A DNA stretch of 64,000 bases from Ensifer sesbaniae. GTDB lineage: Bacteria > Pseudomonadota > Alphaproteobacteria > Rhizobiales > Rhizobiaceae. The stretch spans positions 744,001 through 808,000 of the forward strand of contig NZ_JABEKU010000001.1 of NCBI RefSeq assembly GCF_013283665.1. The letters run 5' to 3'. Of the stretch, positions 26,652 through 34,734 are shown in pieces. Positions within the stretch are counted from its first letter, which is position 1, and each line of letters opens with the position of its first letter. Under the pieces are notes generated by a model that searched no databases, was not told where the DNA came from, and worked only from the letters and a program-made list of their open reading frames with translations. A program made the position numbers and the translations under genes.

Positions 26652-26995
26652 GCGTCAAGTTCCGGGAAGATATGCAGGCCATCGGCGCCAAGCGGCAGGG
26701 GTTTTTCCCAGACCACGGCGGAGAGGAAGAGAGGGGCATAGAGATGCGGGAAGAGGGCGCCGCCGCGCGAGGGTTCGTAGACCAGTTCTTCGCCGAGCGC
26801 GTCGCCGTCGACCGCGACCAAGAGCAGGCCTTCCTGTCCCTCGAAATGCCGCGCTGCCGTTTCCACGGCCTGTTCGGCGGTGGAGAAATGGATGAAGCCG
26901 TCGGCGAGGTCGACGGGTGCGCCGTCGAAGCGTCCGCTACGCTTGGCTTCCTGCCACAGCGAGGCCGGAACGATCTTGTAGATGATGGAACCCAT
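26648..26995 (-). CDS. DUF952 family protein
   Basis: The 115-aa protein has the DUF952 pattern (IYKIVPASLWQEAKRSG ... DGFIHFSTAEQAVETAARHF ... LFPHLYAPL). Members are thought to resemble ADP-ribosyltransferase-like folds, but activity is not established. It is directly upstream of pyrD and overlaps it by 4 bases, an arrangement widely kept in rhizobia, which suggests cotranscription rather than a shared pathway. Confidence 0.87.
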   Translation of the reverse strand: MGSIIYKIVPASLWQEAKRSGRFDGAPVDLADGFIHFSTAEQAVETAARHFEGQEGLLLVAVDGDALGEELVYEPSRGGALFPHLYAPLFLSAVVWEKPLPLGADGLHIFPELDA

Positions 26996-27156
26996 TGTGC
27001 CCTCGTAATCGTCTGTCGTGGCCTTGCCGCAAATATCGGCGATTGTCCATCGCAGAAGGGCGTCGATTCGCGCATAATCGGTGGTGAAGATCGATTTCGC
27101 TCTTCCCGTTCATGTGCCGGACGTCATCTGGCAAGGACCGCAACGGAGAGGACGTC

Positions 27157-27576
27157 ATGAGAAAAGCTACTGTCGCACTTCTGATCGGCGCCGGCCTGGC
27201 ATCCGCCGGCATCGCCTTGGCGCAGGATCCGGCGCCCGGCCGCTACAGCATGCAGAAATCCGAGACCGGGATTGCCCGGCTCGATACGCAAACCGGTGAA
27301 GTGTCGCTCTGCCAGGAAAGGAACGGCGAACTCGTCTGCCGCATGGCAGCGGACGAACGCTCCGCGCTGGAACTGGAGATCGACCTCCTGACCAAACGGG
27401 TGGAGACCTTGGAAAAGGCGGTCAAATCCGGTGAAAGCATCGCGAAACCGAACCTTCCGACCGACGAAGAGATTGACCGGACAATGGGCATCATGGAAAG
27501 AATGATGCGTAAGTTCATGGATATCGTGAAGGATCTCGAAGGCAGCGACCCCGCGACGGAGCCGCAGAAGACCTGA
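27157..27576 (+). CDS. Exported hypothetical protein with C-terminal helix
   Basis: The 139-aa product has a signal peptide (cleavage near ASAGIALA-QD), a small domain with two Cys (LCQERNGELVCRMAADERSALE) and a long charged helix that could form a coiled coil (about residues 65-125). The ATG at 27157 follows GGAGAGG. It lies 81 bases before the response regulator gene on the same strand and could share its transcript. Function is unknown. Confidence 0.8.
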   Translation: MRKATVALLIGAGLASAGIALAQDPAPGRYSMQKSETGIARLDTQTGEVSLCQERNGELVCRMAADERSALELEIDLLTKRVETLEKAVKSGESIAKPNLPTDEEIDRTMGIMERMMRKFMDIVKDLEGSDPATEPQKT

Positions 27577-27657
27577 GAGACCGGATCGGCCATGCGGGAT
27601 GCGGATCGGCGCGTGGAGGCGTGCGGGTCGCAGACTGGGCTCTTGGGAGGGAGCGAC

Positions 27658-28311
27658 ATGACGCCGGACATGACCATCATCATCGCGGACGATCATCCGC
27701 TGTTTCGGGGCGCCATGCGCCAGGCGCTGAGCGGCATGGAGGGGGCAGCGCCCTCCATCGTCGAGGCGGGCGATTTCGCGGCCGCGCGCAAGGCCGCAGC
27801 CGATTGTCCGGATGCCGATCTCCTGCTGCTGGACCTGACCATGCCCGGTGTCAGCGGCCTTTCCGGCCTGATTGCGCTTCGCGCCGAGTTTCCGAGCCTG
27901 CCGGTCATGGTGGTTTCCGGCCATGATGACCCGGCGACGATCCACCGCGCGCTCGACCTCGGCGCCTCCGGTTTCCTGTCGAAATCGGCCGGTATCGACG
28001 AGATCCGCGAGGGCATCGAGAAGGTGATGGCCGGTGAGGTCTTCGTGCCGGCCGGTTACGACCAGGCCCAGGAATACGAACCGGAAGTCGCCGATCTGCT
28101 CCAGCGGCTGCAGACGCTGACACCGCAGCAGTCACGGGTTCTCAGCATGTTGGGCGAGGGTCTGCTCAACAAGCAGATCGCCTATGAGCTCGGCGTCTCC
28201 GAGGCGACCATCAAGGCCCATGTCTCGGCGATCCTGCTGAAGCTCAATGTCGACAGCCGCACCCAGGCGGTGATCCAGCTTTCGAAGATCGGCACCGTCG
28301 CCGCCGCCTGA
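27658..28311 (+). CDS. LuxR/NarL-type response regulator (CrbR/ErdR-like)
   Basis: The 217-aa protein has a receiver domain (acidic pocket ADDHPLF; phospho-acceptor Asp in LLLLDLTMPGVSG; Lys in FLSKSAG) and a C-terminal LuxR helix-turn-helix (LTPQQSRVLSMLGEGLLNKQIAYELGV is the recognition region, about residues 150-205). The ATG at 27658 has a GGGAGGG ribosome binding site. The gene converges on a symporter-fused hybrid kinase, a combination known as CrbS/CrbR or MxtR/ErdR, which controls acetate assimilation in gamma-proteobacteria. Pairing and target are inferred. Confidence 0.88.
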   Translation: MTPDMTIIIADDHPLFRGAMRQALSGMEGAAPSIVEAGDFAAARKAAADCPDADLLLLDLTMPGVSGLSGLIALRAEFPSLPVMVVSGHDDPATIHRALDLGASGFLSKSAGIDEIREGIEKVMAGEVFVPAGYDQAQEYEPEVADLLQRLQTLTPQQSRVLSMLGEGLLNKQIAYELGVSEATIKAHVSAILLKLNVDSRTQAVIQLSKIGTVAAA

Positions 28312-28373
28312 GGCGTCAACAGGGCGGACGGCGGTCCTTCGATTGCGTGCGTGCACAACGGCGCCGAAGCCGT

Positions 28374-31300
28374 CTATTCCGCAGCCGCTCGCGCCGCCGT
28401 CGAAAGCTGCGTCAGCCACGCCCGCATCGCCGCCGGCCGCACCGGTTTGTTCTGGATCGAAATGCCGTCGCGCTCGGCTGCGGCGCGCACTTCCGGCGAA
28501 CGGTCGGCCGTCACCAGCAAGGCCGGGATCGCTTCGCCGGCGGAAAGCCGGATTTTCGCGATCGCTTCGATGCCGGTGCCGTCGTCGAGATGATAATCGG
28601 CGATGATCGCGTGCGGCTTTTCGGCCGGCTGTCCGACTATCTCGGCGCAGGCGGCAACCGATTCCGCCGTCGTAACGGCGCAGCCCCAGCCCGAAAGCAG
28701 CACTTTCATGCCCTCGAGGATGCGCGGTTCGTTGTCGATGCAGAGGACGCGCAGGCCGTTGAGCGCCTCGCTCGCCTTGTTGGCAACGGTCGCGCGGACC
28801 GGGACGTGTTCGCCGGCGCTTGCGTCGAGCGGCAAGGTCACCTTGAAACCGGTGCCCTTACCGGGCGTCGATTGCAGGCTGACCGGATGATTGAGCACGC
28901 GCGAGATGCGGTCGACGATCGATAGGCCGAGGCCGAGACCGGAAGCGGTGCGCGCGCCTTCGTCGAGCCGGGCGAATTCCTTGAAGACGGTGCGGAATTT
29001 GGAGGATGGGATGCCGATGCCGGAATCATGCACCTCGATCGTCGCCATCGCGCCATGCCTACGCACGCCGACCAGCACCTTGCCGGTGAGCGTGTATTTG
29101 ATCGCATTGGAAACGAGGTTCTGCACCACGCGGCGAAGCAGGTTCGGATCGCTGCGCACGCTGAGCGAGGTCGGCATGACCACCAGTTCGAGATCCTTGG
29201 CGCGCGCGATCGGGGCGAAGTCGGTCTCGATACGGCGGAGCAGGTCGTTGAGCGGTACGGATTGCAGCCGCGGCTTCATCGCGCCGGTGTCGAGGCGAGA
29301 GATGTCGAGCACGGCACCGAGAATGGCCTCGACCGATTCGAGCGAGGAATCGATGTTTTCGACGAGTGTGCTGTCGTCGGAGTCGCCAAGTCGCTCGACC
29401 AGCGAGGACGAATAGAGGCGGGCGGCGTTGAGCGGTTGGAGGATATCGTGGCCGGCGGCCGCGAAGAACCGCGTCTTGCCGATATTGGCCTCTTCCGCCG
29501 CTGCGCGGGCTTCGGCGAGTTCCCGGTTCACGCGGGTGAGTTCGCCGGTTCGCTCGGCAACACGCAGTTCCAGCGTCTCGTTCGCCTGCTTCAGCGCCAT
29601 GTCGGCGGCAACGCGCTGGGTGATGTCGGTGTAGGTGGTGACGATGCCCTTGTCGGGCATCGCGTTGGTGCGCACTTCGATGATGCGTTCGCCATTGCCA
29701 AGTTCGAGCAGGAAGGGCTTGTCGAGCGTCAGGAAGTTGGCGATCAATCCTTTTTCCTGGTCCTTGCGGATATCGCCGCGCCTGGTGAGGATCGAAACGA
29801 TATCGGCAAGCGGAAAGCCCACCTGGCCGGCGGCTTCCGGCAGGTCGAGCAACTGGCGGAAGCGCCGGTTCCAGATGATCAGGTTGTTGGCGTTGTCGAA
29901 GACGGCAATGCCCTGGTCCATCTGCGAGAGCGCGGTCTGCAGCATGTCCTGATTGTATTGCAGTGCCTCGCTTGCCTGATCGAGCAGCCAGGCCGTGTCG
30001 GATGACGTATCGTCGCCGCGCTGCAGGACGAGCGAGAGCACGAGCCGCGCCGAGGACGAGCCGATGGCGCTGCCGAGCAGTTGCTCGGAAAAATGCACGA
30101 CCGCCATGTCCGCCGGCGCGTTGTCGTCCAGCCAGCGGCCGGATTGGCGTTCGTAAGTGTGGAAGGAGCGCTGCATGCGCTCGGTGCCCATGTAGCGGCC
30201 GATCGTCGCCTTGAGATCGCGCACCGTCACCTTGGTCTTGCGGCCGCGGAAGGTGCCTTCGGTGCGCGACCGCCGGGTGATGAAGATGCCGGCTTGGAAA
30301 CGCTCGATCGGCTTCGGCGTCCGGGTCAGCGAGGCCAGCACATAGGCGCTGCAGTTGACGAGGAAGCTCAGCGTCGTGGCATTGACCAGCGGATCGGCGC
30401 CTGGGCCCGAGAACAGGTCGGTAAATGGCAGCAGGAAGCTCAGCACCGTTGCCGCGACTTGGGAATTGTCCGGTCCGCCGAGGCTCGGCAGGAACAAAAG
30501 ATAGGCCCAGACGAAGAAGCCGGAGACCATGCCGGTGATCGCGCCGCGCGCATTGGCCTGGCGCCAGACGAGGCCGCCGAGCATGGCCGGCGCCATCTGG
30601 GAGATAGCGACGAAGGACAAGAGCCCGAGCGACGCAAGCCCGGCGCTGATGTCGGCGGAGCGGTAGTAGCCATAGCCAAGCAGCAGCACGACGAAGATCG
30701 CCGAGCGGCGGATGTTGAGCAGCGTCCCGGCGAGATCTTCCTGCAGGCCGCCACGCTGGCTGAGATTGCGGCGCAGGAATACCGGCATGACGATGTCGTT
30801 CGAGATCATGATCGACAGCGCCACGGAGGCGACGATGACCATGGCCGTCGCTGCCGAGAAGCCGCCGATGAAGGTGATGAGCGTCAGAAGCGGCAGGCCG
30901 TTGGCGAGCGGCAGGGTGAGAAGGTAAAGATCCGCGTTGCCGGAGCCCGAGAAGGTGAGGATGCCGGCAATCGCGATCGGCAGCACGAAGAGATTGATGC
31001 CGATCAGATAGAGCGGAAAGAGGATGCCGGCGGTACGCAGTTCCCCGTCGGTTCGGTTTTCCACGACGGTCACATGGAATTGCCGCGGCAGCATGATGAT
31101 CGCAAAGGCGGAGGTAACGATCAAAAGGATCCACCGGGCGGTCGGGGTCTCATAGGAAAGCGCCGACTGCACAGCCGGGCTCTCGGTGGCCAGTGACCAG
31201 AGATGCGCCGGACCGTTGAAGATGACGAAAACGATGTAGAAGCCGGCGGTGACGAGGGCGACGAGTTTGACCAGCGATTCCATCGCGATCGCCAGGATCA

Positions 31301-31877
31301 GCCCATCCTGGTGTTCGGTAGCGTCCGTATGGCGCGTGCCGAAGACGATGGCGAAGCAGGCGAGGAACAGGGTCACGAGCAGGGGCAGGTCGATGAAACT
31401 CTGCCCCGCGCCGATGCCATAGTCACTGGTGTCGATCATCGCTGCGACGGAGCTCGAAATCGCCTTGAGCTGCAATGCGATATAGGGGATGGCGCCGACC
31501 AGCGAGATCAGCGCGACGATCGCCGCCACCGCCGGGTTCTTGCCGTAGCGCGCGGCGATGAAGTCGGCGACGGAGGTCAGCTTCTCGGTCTTGGCAAGGC
31601 GGATGATCTTGCGGATCAGCGGCATGCCCAGCGTGAACATCAGGATGGGGCCGATGTAGATGCCGGTGAACTCGAGCCCGCGCTCGGCCGCAAGCCCGAT
31701 GCCGCCGAAATAGGTCCAGGACGTGCAATAGATCGCAAGGCTGAGCGCATAGACGAGCGGCCTGCCTTTCAGCGCAGCGCTTTTTCTCCTGGCCCGCCGG
31801 TCGCCATAGCTCGCGACTGCAAACAGCAGCAGCAGATAGGCGAAGGCCGAGGCAAAGATGACCGAACCCGAAAGCAT
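28374..31877 (-). CDS. Hybrid sensor histidine kinase with N-terminal sodium:solute symporter domain
   Basis: The 1167-aa protein starts with a 12-13 helix SSS-type domain (about residues 1-520). A linker and PAS domain (about 640-760), HisKA with the phospho-His in AAAGHDILQPLNAARL (near 811), HATPase (N box NLVSNAIKYT near 924) and a C-terminal receiver (Asp in IIADYHLDDGTG near 1096) follow. This is the CrbS/MxtR/NahK-like architecture, in which a transporter-like domain senses a solute or its flux. It is convergent with the LuxR-type regulator, 62 bases apart. Confidence 0.92.
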   Translation of the reverse strand: MLSGSVIFASAFAYLLLLFAVASYGDRRARRKSAALKGRPLVYALSLAIYCTSWTYFGGIGLAAERGLEFTGIYIGPILMFTLGMPLIRKIIRLAKTEKLTSVADFIAARYGKNPAVAAIVALISLVGAIPYIALQLKAISSSVAAMIDTSDYGIGAGQSFIDLPLLVTLFLACFAIVFGTRHTDATEHQDGLILAIAMESLVKLVALVTAGFYIVFVIFNGPAHLWSLATESPAVQSALSYETPTARWILLIVTSAFAIIMLPRQFHVTVVENRTDGELRTAGILFPLYLIGINLFVLPIAIAGILTFSGSGNADLYLLTLPLANGLPLLTLITFIGGFSAATAMVIVASVALSIMISNDIVMPVFLRRNLSQRGGLQEDLAGTLLNIRRSAIFVVLLLGYGYYRSADISAGLASLGLLSFVAISQMAPAMLGGLVWRQANARGAITGMVSGFFVWAYLLFLPSLGGPDNSQVAATVLSFLLPFTDLFSGPGADPLVNATTLSFLVNCSAYVLASLTRTPKPIERFQAGIFITRRSRTEGTFRGRKTKVTVRDLKATIGRYMGTERMQRSFHTYERQSGRWLDDNAPADMAVVHFSEQLLGSAIGSSSARLVLSLVLQRGDDTSSDTAWLLDQASEALQYNQDMLQTALSQMDQGIAVFDNANNLIIWNRRFRQLLDLPEAAGQVGFPLADIVSILTRRGDIRKDQEKGLIANFLTLDKPFLLELGNGERIIEVRTNAMPDKGIVTTYTDITQRVAADMALKQANETLELRVAERTGELTRVNRELAEARAAAEEANIGKTRFFAAAGHDILQPLNAARLYSSSLVERLGDSDDSTLVENIDSSLESVEAILGAVLDISRLDTGAMKPRLQSVPLNDLLRRIETDFAPIARAKDLELVVMPTSLSVRSDPNLLRRVVQNLVSNAIKYTLTGKVLVGVRRHGAMATIEVHDSGIGIPSSKFRTVFKEFARLDEGARTASGLGLGLSIVDRISRVLNHPVSLQSTPGKGTGFKVTLPLDASAGEHVPVRATVANKASEALNGLRVLCIDNEPRILEGMKVLLSGWGCAVTTAESVAACAEIVGQPAEKPHAIIADYHLDDGTGIEAIAKIRLSAGEAIPALLVTADRSPEVRAAAERDGISIQNKPVRPAAMRAWLTQLSTAARAAAE

Positions 31878-32139
31878 GCCTCACTCCTCCGACTGGAAGC
31901 ATAGGCCAAGTCCGTGAGGTTGAGAATTGCCCCGCGCATGAGTCTTAAGTCCAAGGCACTGCAAGAGAAAATGGTCTGCCGGATGCGGAAGGGAGTTTGA
32001 TCCTTCTTTTCGCGGGCGCGGCTTGACCAAAGGCAAAGAAAGGTTTTCTCGCTGCTCGCTTTGGTTTAGTTTCCGTAAACGGTTGCAGCGCGGGACAGCG
32101 CCGGTGGTCGTTTTCAACGGGGATAATACGGAGAGACGT

Positions 32140-32568
32140 ATGCTGAATGAGTTCAAGGAGTTTATTGCCCGCGGGAACGTGATGGATCTCGCGGTCGGTG
32201 TCATCATCGGCGCCGCCTTCAACAAGATCGTGACGTCGGTCGTCGAAGACCTCGTGATGCCCATTGTCGGTGCGCTCACCGGCGGCGGTTTCGATTTCTC
32301 CAATTACTTCCTGCCGCTCTCGGCCAACGTGACGGCGACCTCTCTCGCTGCTGCCCGTCAGCAGGGCGCGGTCTTTGCCTATGGCAACTTCATCACCGTC
32401 CTCATCAACTTCCTGATCCTCGCCTGGATCATCTTCCTGATGATCAAGGCCGTGAACCGCATGCGCTCGTCGCTTGAAAAGCAGAAGGAAGCAGCGCCGG
32501 CTGCTCCGCCGCCGGAAGACATTCAGCTCCTCTCCGAAATCCGCGACCTGTTGAAACAGCGCGCCTGA
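32140..32568 (+). CDS. mscL: Large-conductance mechanosensitive channel
   Basis: The 142-aa protein has the MscL N-terminal amphipathic helix and first transmembrane segment ([20 protein letters not shown], with the pore glycine pattern), the second helix ([19 protein letters not shown]), and a C-terminal bundle helix ending [11 protein letters not shown]. It opens under membrane tension during hypo-osmotic shock. A GGAGAG ribosome binding site lies just before the ATG. A strong stem-loop follows the stop. Confidence 0.95.
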   Translation: MLNEFKEFIARGNVMDLAVGVIIGAAFNKIVTSVVEDLVMPIVGALTGGGFDFSNYFLPLSANVTATSLAAARQQGAVFAYGNFITVLINFLILAWIIFLMIKAVNRMRSSLEKQKEAAPAAPPPEDIQLLSEIRDLLKQRA

Positions 32569-32578
32569 GCCATTTGTA

Positions 32579-32602
32579 GCGGCCTCGGTTTGCCGAGGCC
32601 GC
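32579..32602 (+). terminator. Strong stem-loop after mscL, lacking a U-run
   Basis: A perfect 10-bp stem GCGGCCTCGG / CCGAGGCCGC with a TTTG loop sits 11 bases after the mscL stop. No run of T follows (GAAACATC), so it may be a 3'-end stabiliser or an atypical terminator. Confidence 0.55.
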
Positions 32603-32672
32603 GAAACATCACAGAAATCGATAAACCGGTCAGATAAAGTCGCGTGATCGCAGAAGCGAAAGCGGCTAGAAG

Positions 32673-32715
32673 CAATGGACAGCCTGGAGCGGCCGGTTTC
32701 CGCTCTAATCCATTG
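32673..32715. repeat. Nested palindrome between mscL and aminotransferase genes
   Basis: Outer arms CAATGGA (32673-32679) and TCCATTG (32709-32715) enclose GAGCGG / CCGCTC inner arms. This is a small cruciform-type intergenic repeat of the kind scattered in rhizobial genomes, lying about 60 bases upstream of the aminotransferase start. Confidence 0.45.
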
Positions 32716-32776
32716 GAATCTTTCACGATGCTCTCGGGCGACCGCCTCGGGACCGTTGTGCGTCCGGAGCCCGCCG

Positions 32777-33943
32777 ATGACCATCCTGAACACTATCAGC
32801 CCCCGCGCACTTGCGGCGCCCGAAAGCGGCATCGTCGAGGTGGTGAACTACGCCCGTGGGCGCGAGGGCCTGATCCCGCTTTGGGTCGGCGAAGGCGATC
32901 TGCCGACGCCTGCCTTCATCAGTGATGCGGCCCGCGAGGCGCTTTCCGCCGGCGAAACCTTCTACACTTGGCAGCGCGGCATCCCGCCGCTGCGCGAAGC
33001 ACTTTCGCGCTACTATCAGAGGCGCTTCCACAAAGCGCTGTCGCCGGAGCATTTCTACATCGTCGGCTCCGGCATGCAGGCGATCAAACTCTCGATCGAG
33101 GCGATTGCTTCGCCGGGAGACGAGATGGTGCTCTTGACGCCGGCCTGGCCGAACTTTGCCGCGGCCGCCGATCTCTCCGGCGTCCGCCCGGTCTCCGTCG
33201 AACTGCGCTTTGAACACGGAAAGTGGCAGCTCGATCTCGATCGGCTGCAAGCGGCGATCGGGCCGAAGACCAGGGCGCTGTTCATCAATACGCCATCGAA
33301 CCCCACGGGCTGGACCGCGAGCAAGGAAGAGCTGGCGGCGATTCTGGCACTGACACGCAAGCATGGCCTCTGGATCATCGCCGACGAGATCTACGCCCTC
33401 TATTATTATGCCGGCGCCCGTGCGCCGTCCTTCCTGGACGTTATGGAGGAGGGCGACCGCATCCTCTTCGTCAACTCCTTCTCGAAGAACTGGTCGATGA
33501 CCGGCTGGCGGGTGGGCTGGATCGTCGCGCCGCCGGAGATGGGGCAGGTGCTGGAGAACCTGGTGCAGTATTCGACGTCAGGCGTCGCCCAATTCATGCA
33601 GCGCGGCGCCGTCGTGGCGCTCGACGAGGGCGATGCCTTCCTGGACGCGAATGTCGCCAAGGCGACCAGCAACCGTGACGTCTTCTGCGACGCACTGATC
33701 GCCACCAACCGGGTCGAAACGCTGAAGCCGGACGGGGCGCTCTATGCGTTCCTCAAAATCGACGGTGTCACGGATTCCCGCGCCGCTGCGATCGACATCG
33801 TCGACAAGACCGGCGTCGGCCTCGCGCCGGGTACCGCATTCGGCGATGGCGGCTCGCTGTTCATGCGCGCCTGTTTCCTGCGCGATCCGGCCCAGGTGAA
33901 GGAAGCGGCGGACCGCCTGCAGCGTTATATTCTTGGCGGCTGA
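32777..33943 (+). CDS. PLP-dependent class I/II aminotransferase
   Basis: The 388-aa fold-type I aminotransferase has the substrate and cofactor motifs NTPSNPTG and ADEIYALYYYAG, the Schiff-base Lys in NSFSKNWSMTGWR (near residue 239), and a final Arg in FMRACFL. Amino donor and acceptor are unknown. A link to the convergent chorismate mutase 32 bases away (aromatic amino acid metabolism) is attractive but unproven. The ATG at 32777 begins the conserved sequence, and upstream in-frame sequence is repeat-derived. Confidence 0.87.
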   Translation: MTILNTISPRALAAPESGIVEVVNYARGREGLIPLWVGEGDLPTPAFISDAAREALSAGETFYTWQRGIPPLREALSRYYQRRFHKALSPEHFYIVGSGMQAIKLSIEAIASPGDEMVLLTPAWPNFAAAADLSGVRPVSVELRFEHGKWQLDLDRLQAAIGPKTRALFINTPSNPTGWTASKEELAAILALTRKHGLWIIADEIYALYYYAGARAPSFLDVMEEGDRILFVNSFSKNWSMTGWRVGWIVAPPEMGQVLENLVQYSTSGVAQFMQRGAVVALDEGDAFLDANVAKATSNRDVFCDALIATNRVETLKPDGALYAFLKIDGVTDSRAAAIDIVDKTGVGLAPGTAFGDGGSLFMRACFLRDPAQVKEAADRLQRYILGG

Positions 33944-33975
33944 CGCCCGGATGCATGGCCGAAGAGGCGCGGCGA

Positions 33976-34284
33976 TTATTCGTCGTCCGTCTCGCCCAGC
34001 AGCTTCTGCTCATGGGCAATCGCATGGCCGATCAACCGCGCCCAGATGTCCTCGTAGAAGTCAGGGTCGAGATTGAAGCGCGCAGCATTCTTGCGGGCGT
34101 TCTCACGCACTTCCATCACCCGCGCCGGAATATCGGCCCTCAACTTCAGCGGCCGTTTGATCTCGGCCGCCCGGTCGATATAGCCCCAGCGCTCGGCAAA
34201 CAGCGTCATCAGTGCCTGGTCGAGCCGGTCGATCTCGGCACGCACGTCGGCCATGGTGGTGCATTGCGCGGGGGTCTTTTGCAT
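33976..34284 (-). CDS. Chorismate mutase, AroQ type
   Basis: The 102-aa all-helical protein matches monofunctional AroQ mutases: the N-terminal helix MADVRAEIDRLDQALMTLFAER, the catalytic RAAEIKRPLKLR segment (Arg/Lys), and C-terminal WARLIGHAIAHEQKLL. It converts chorismate to prephenate for phenylalanine and tyrosine synthesis in the cytosol. The start may be the internal Met 11. The region upstream, up to the cyd operon, is rich in hairpins. Confidence 0.88.
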   Translation of the reverse strand: MQKTPAQCTTMADVRAEIDRLDQALMTLFAERWGYIDRAAEIKRPLKLRADIPARVMEVRENARKNAARFNLDPDFYEDIWARLIGHAIAHEQKLLGETDDE

Positions 34285-34617
34285 CTGTCTCGTCCGATTG
34301 CCTGAAGCGCAGCTGTTCCTGTTCGTTCAGGATGTTCGAGCGTCCCTCGGCTCAATCAAGCGGGGCGCTCTTGCGGCGCACTGCTAACAAACGGCGAGCT
34401 CTCTGAGAAGGGGCAACAGGGTCGCAGCAAGCGACCGGTGACGATGGTCACCTCAGCAGGCGATCTCTGGGCAGGGGAGGAGGGTGCGGTCCTGTCTCCG
34501 TCTGCGGTGATCGCCTGCTGACGTGTTGAGAGAAGTTAGCCGGCCAAGCTTGAGCGAGGCTTTTTAGCGCGGGCCGAGGAAAACTGTCTGCGGTTTTCCG
34601 CCAGCATTAGAAATCGA
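34285..34617. other. 333-base non-coding region with hairpin cluster
   Basis: No credible protein is encoded. The central part holds at least three successive perfect hairpins (34418-34521). Toward the cyd side there is an AAGC/GCTTTTT hairpin near 34547-34565 and a GGAAAAC / GTTTTCC hairpin near 34578-34598 that may end the cyd transcript. Confidence 0.6.
34418..34521 (-). ncRNA. Candidate structured small RNA or structured untranslated region
   Basis: Three hairpins follow each other: GGTCGC-AGCAA-GCGACC, GGTGAC-GAT-GGTCACC, and a long rod whose 13-bp outer stem (TCAGCAGGCGATC / GATCGCCTGCTGA, 34453-34465 with 34509-34521) is perfect. Read on the minus strand, the rod's apical part contains CCTCCTCCCC, an anti-Shine-Dalgarno motif like that in loops of alphaproteobacterial sRNAs (Cuckoo and alpha-r14 families). 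Strand and transcription are unproven. It could instead be the 5' leader of chorismate mutase. Confidence 0.4.
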
Positions 34618-34734
34618 TCACGGACCGATCATCAGCTTGATCGCGAGGCCGACCACGGCGACCGCCGCCACCCCGGCACACCACAGGCCGACGAACCAGA
34701 GAAGTTTGCGGCCGGTTCCGGTTTCATCAGTCAA
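34618..34734 (-). CDS. DUF2474/CydX-like small subunit of cytochrome bd oxidase
   Basis: A 38-codon frame starts at TTG 34734, overlapping the cydB stop (TTGA), and ends at 34618. It encodes TDETGTGRKLLWFVGLW followed by a hydrophobic helix ending AIKLMIGP. This one-helix layout, with a basic residue and Trp before the helix, and its place right after cydB fit the DUF2474/CydX family of tiny bd-oxidase subunits that stabilise the haems. There is no ATG; translation is probably coupled to cydB. Confidence 0.75.
   Translation of the reverse strand: MTDETGTGRKLLWFVGLWCAGVAAVAVVGLAIKLMIGP

Noticed and set aside
29059..31134. Open frame of about 691 codons in another frame of the hybrid kinase gene
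   Set aside because: Arg/His/Ala-rich low-complexity translation overlapping a kinase with complete H-box, N-box and receiver motifs.
34430..34521. 6S RNA or SRP (4.5S) RNA as the identity of the hairpin cluster
   Set aside because: The conserved SRP apical GGAA/AGCA motif and the usual 6S or SRP neighbour genes (zapA/ygfA; dnaX/recR) are not present.
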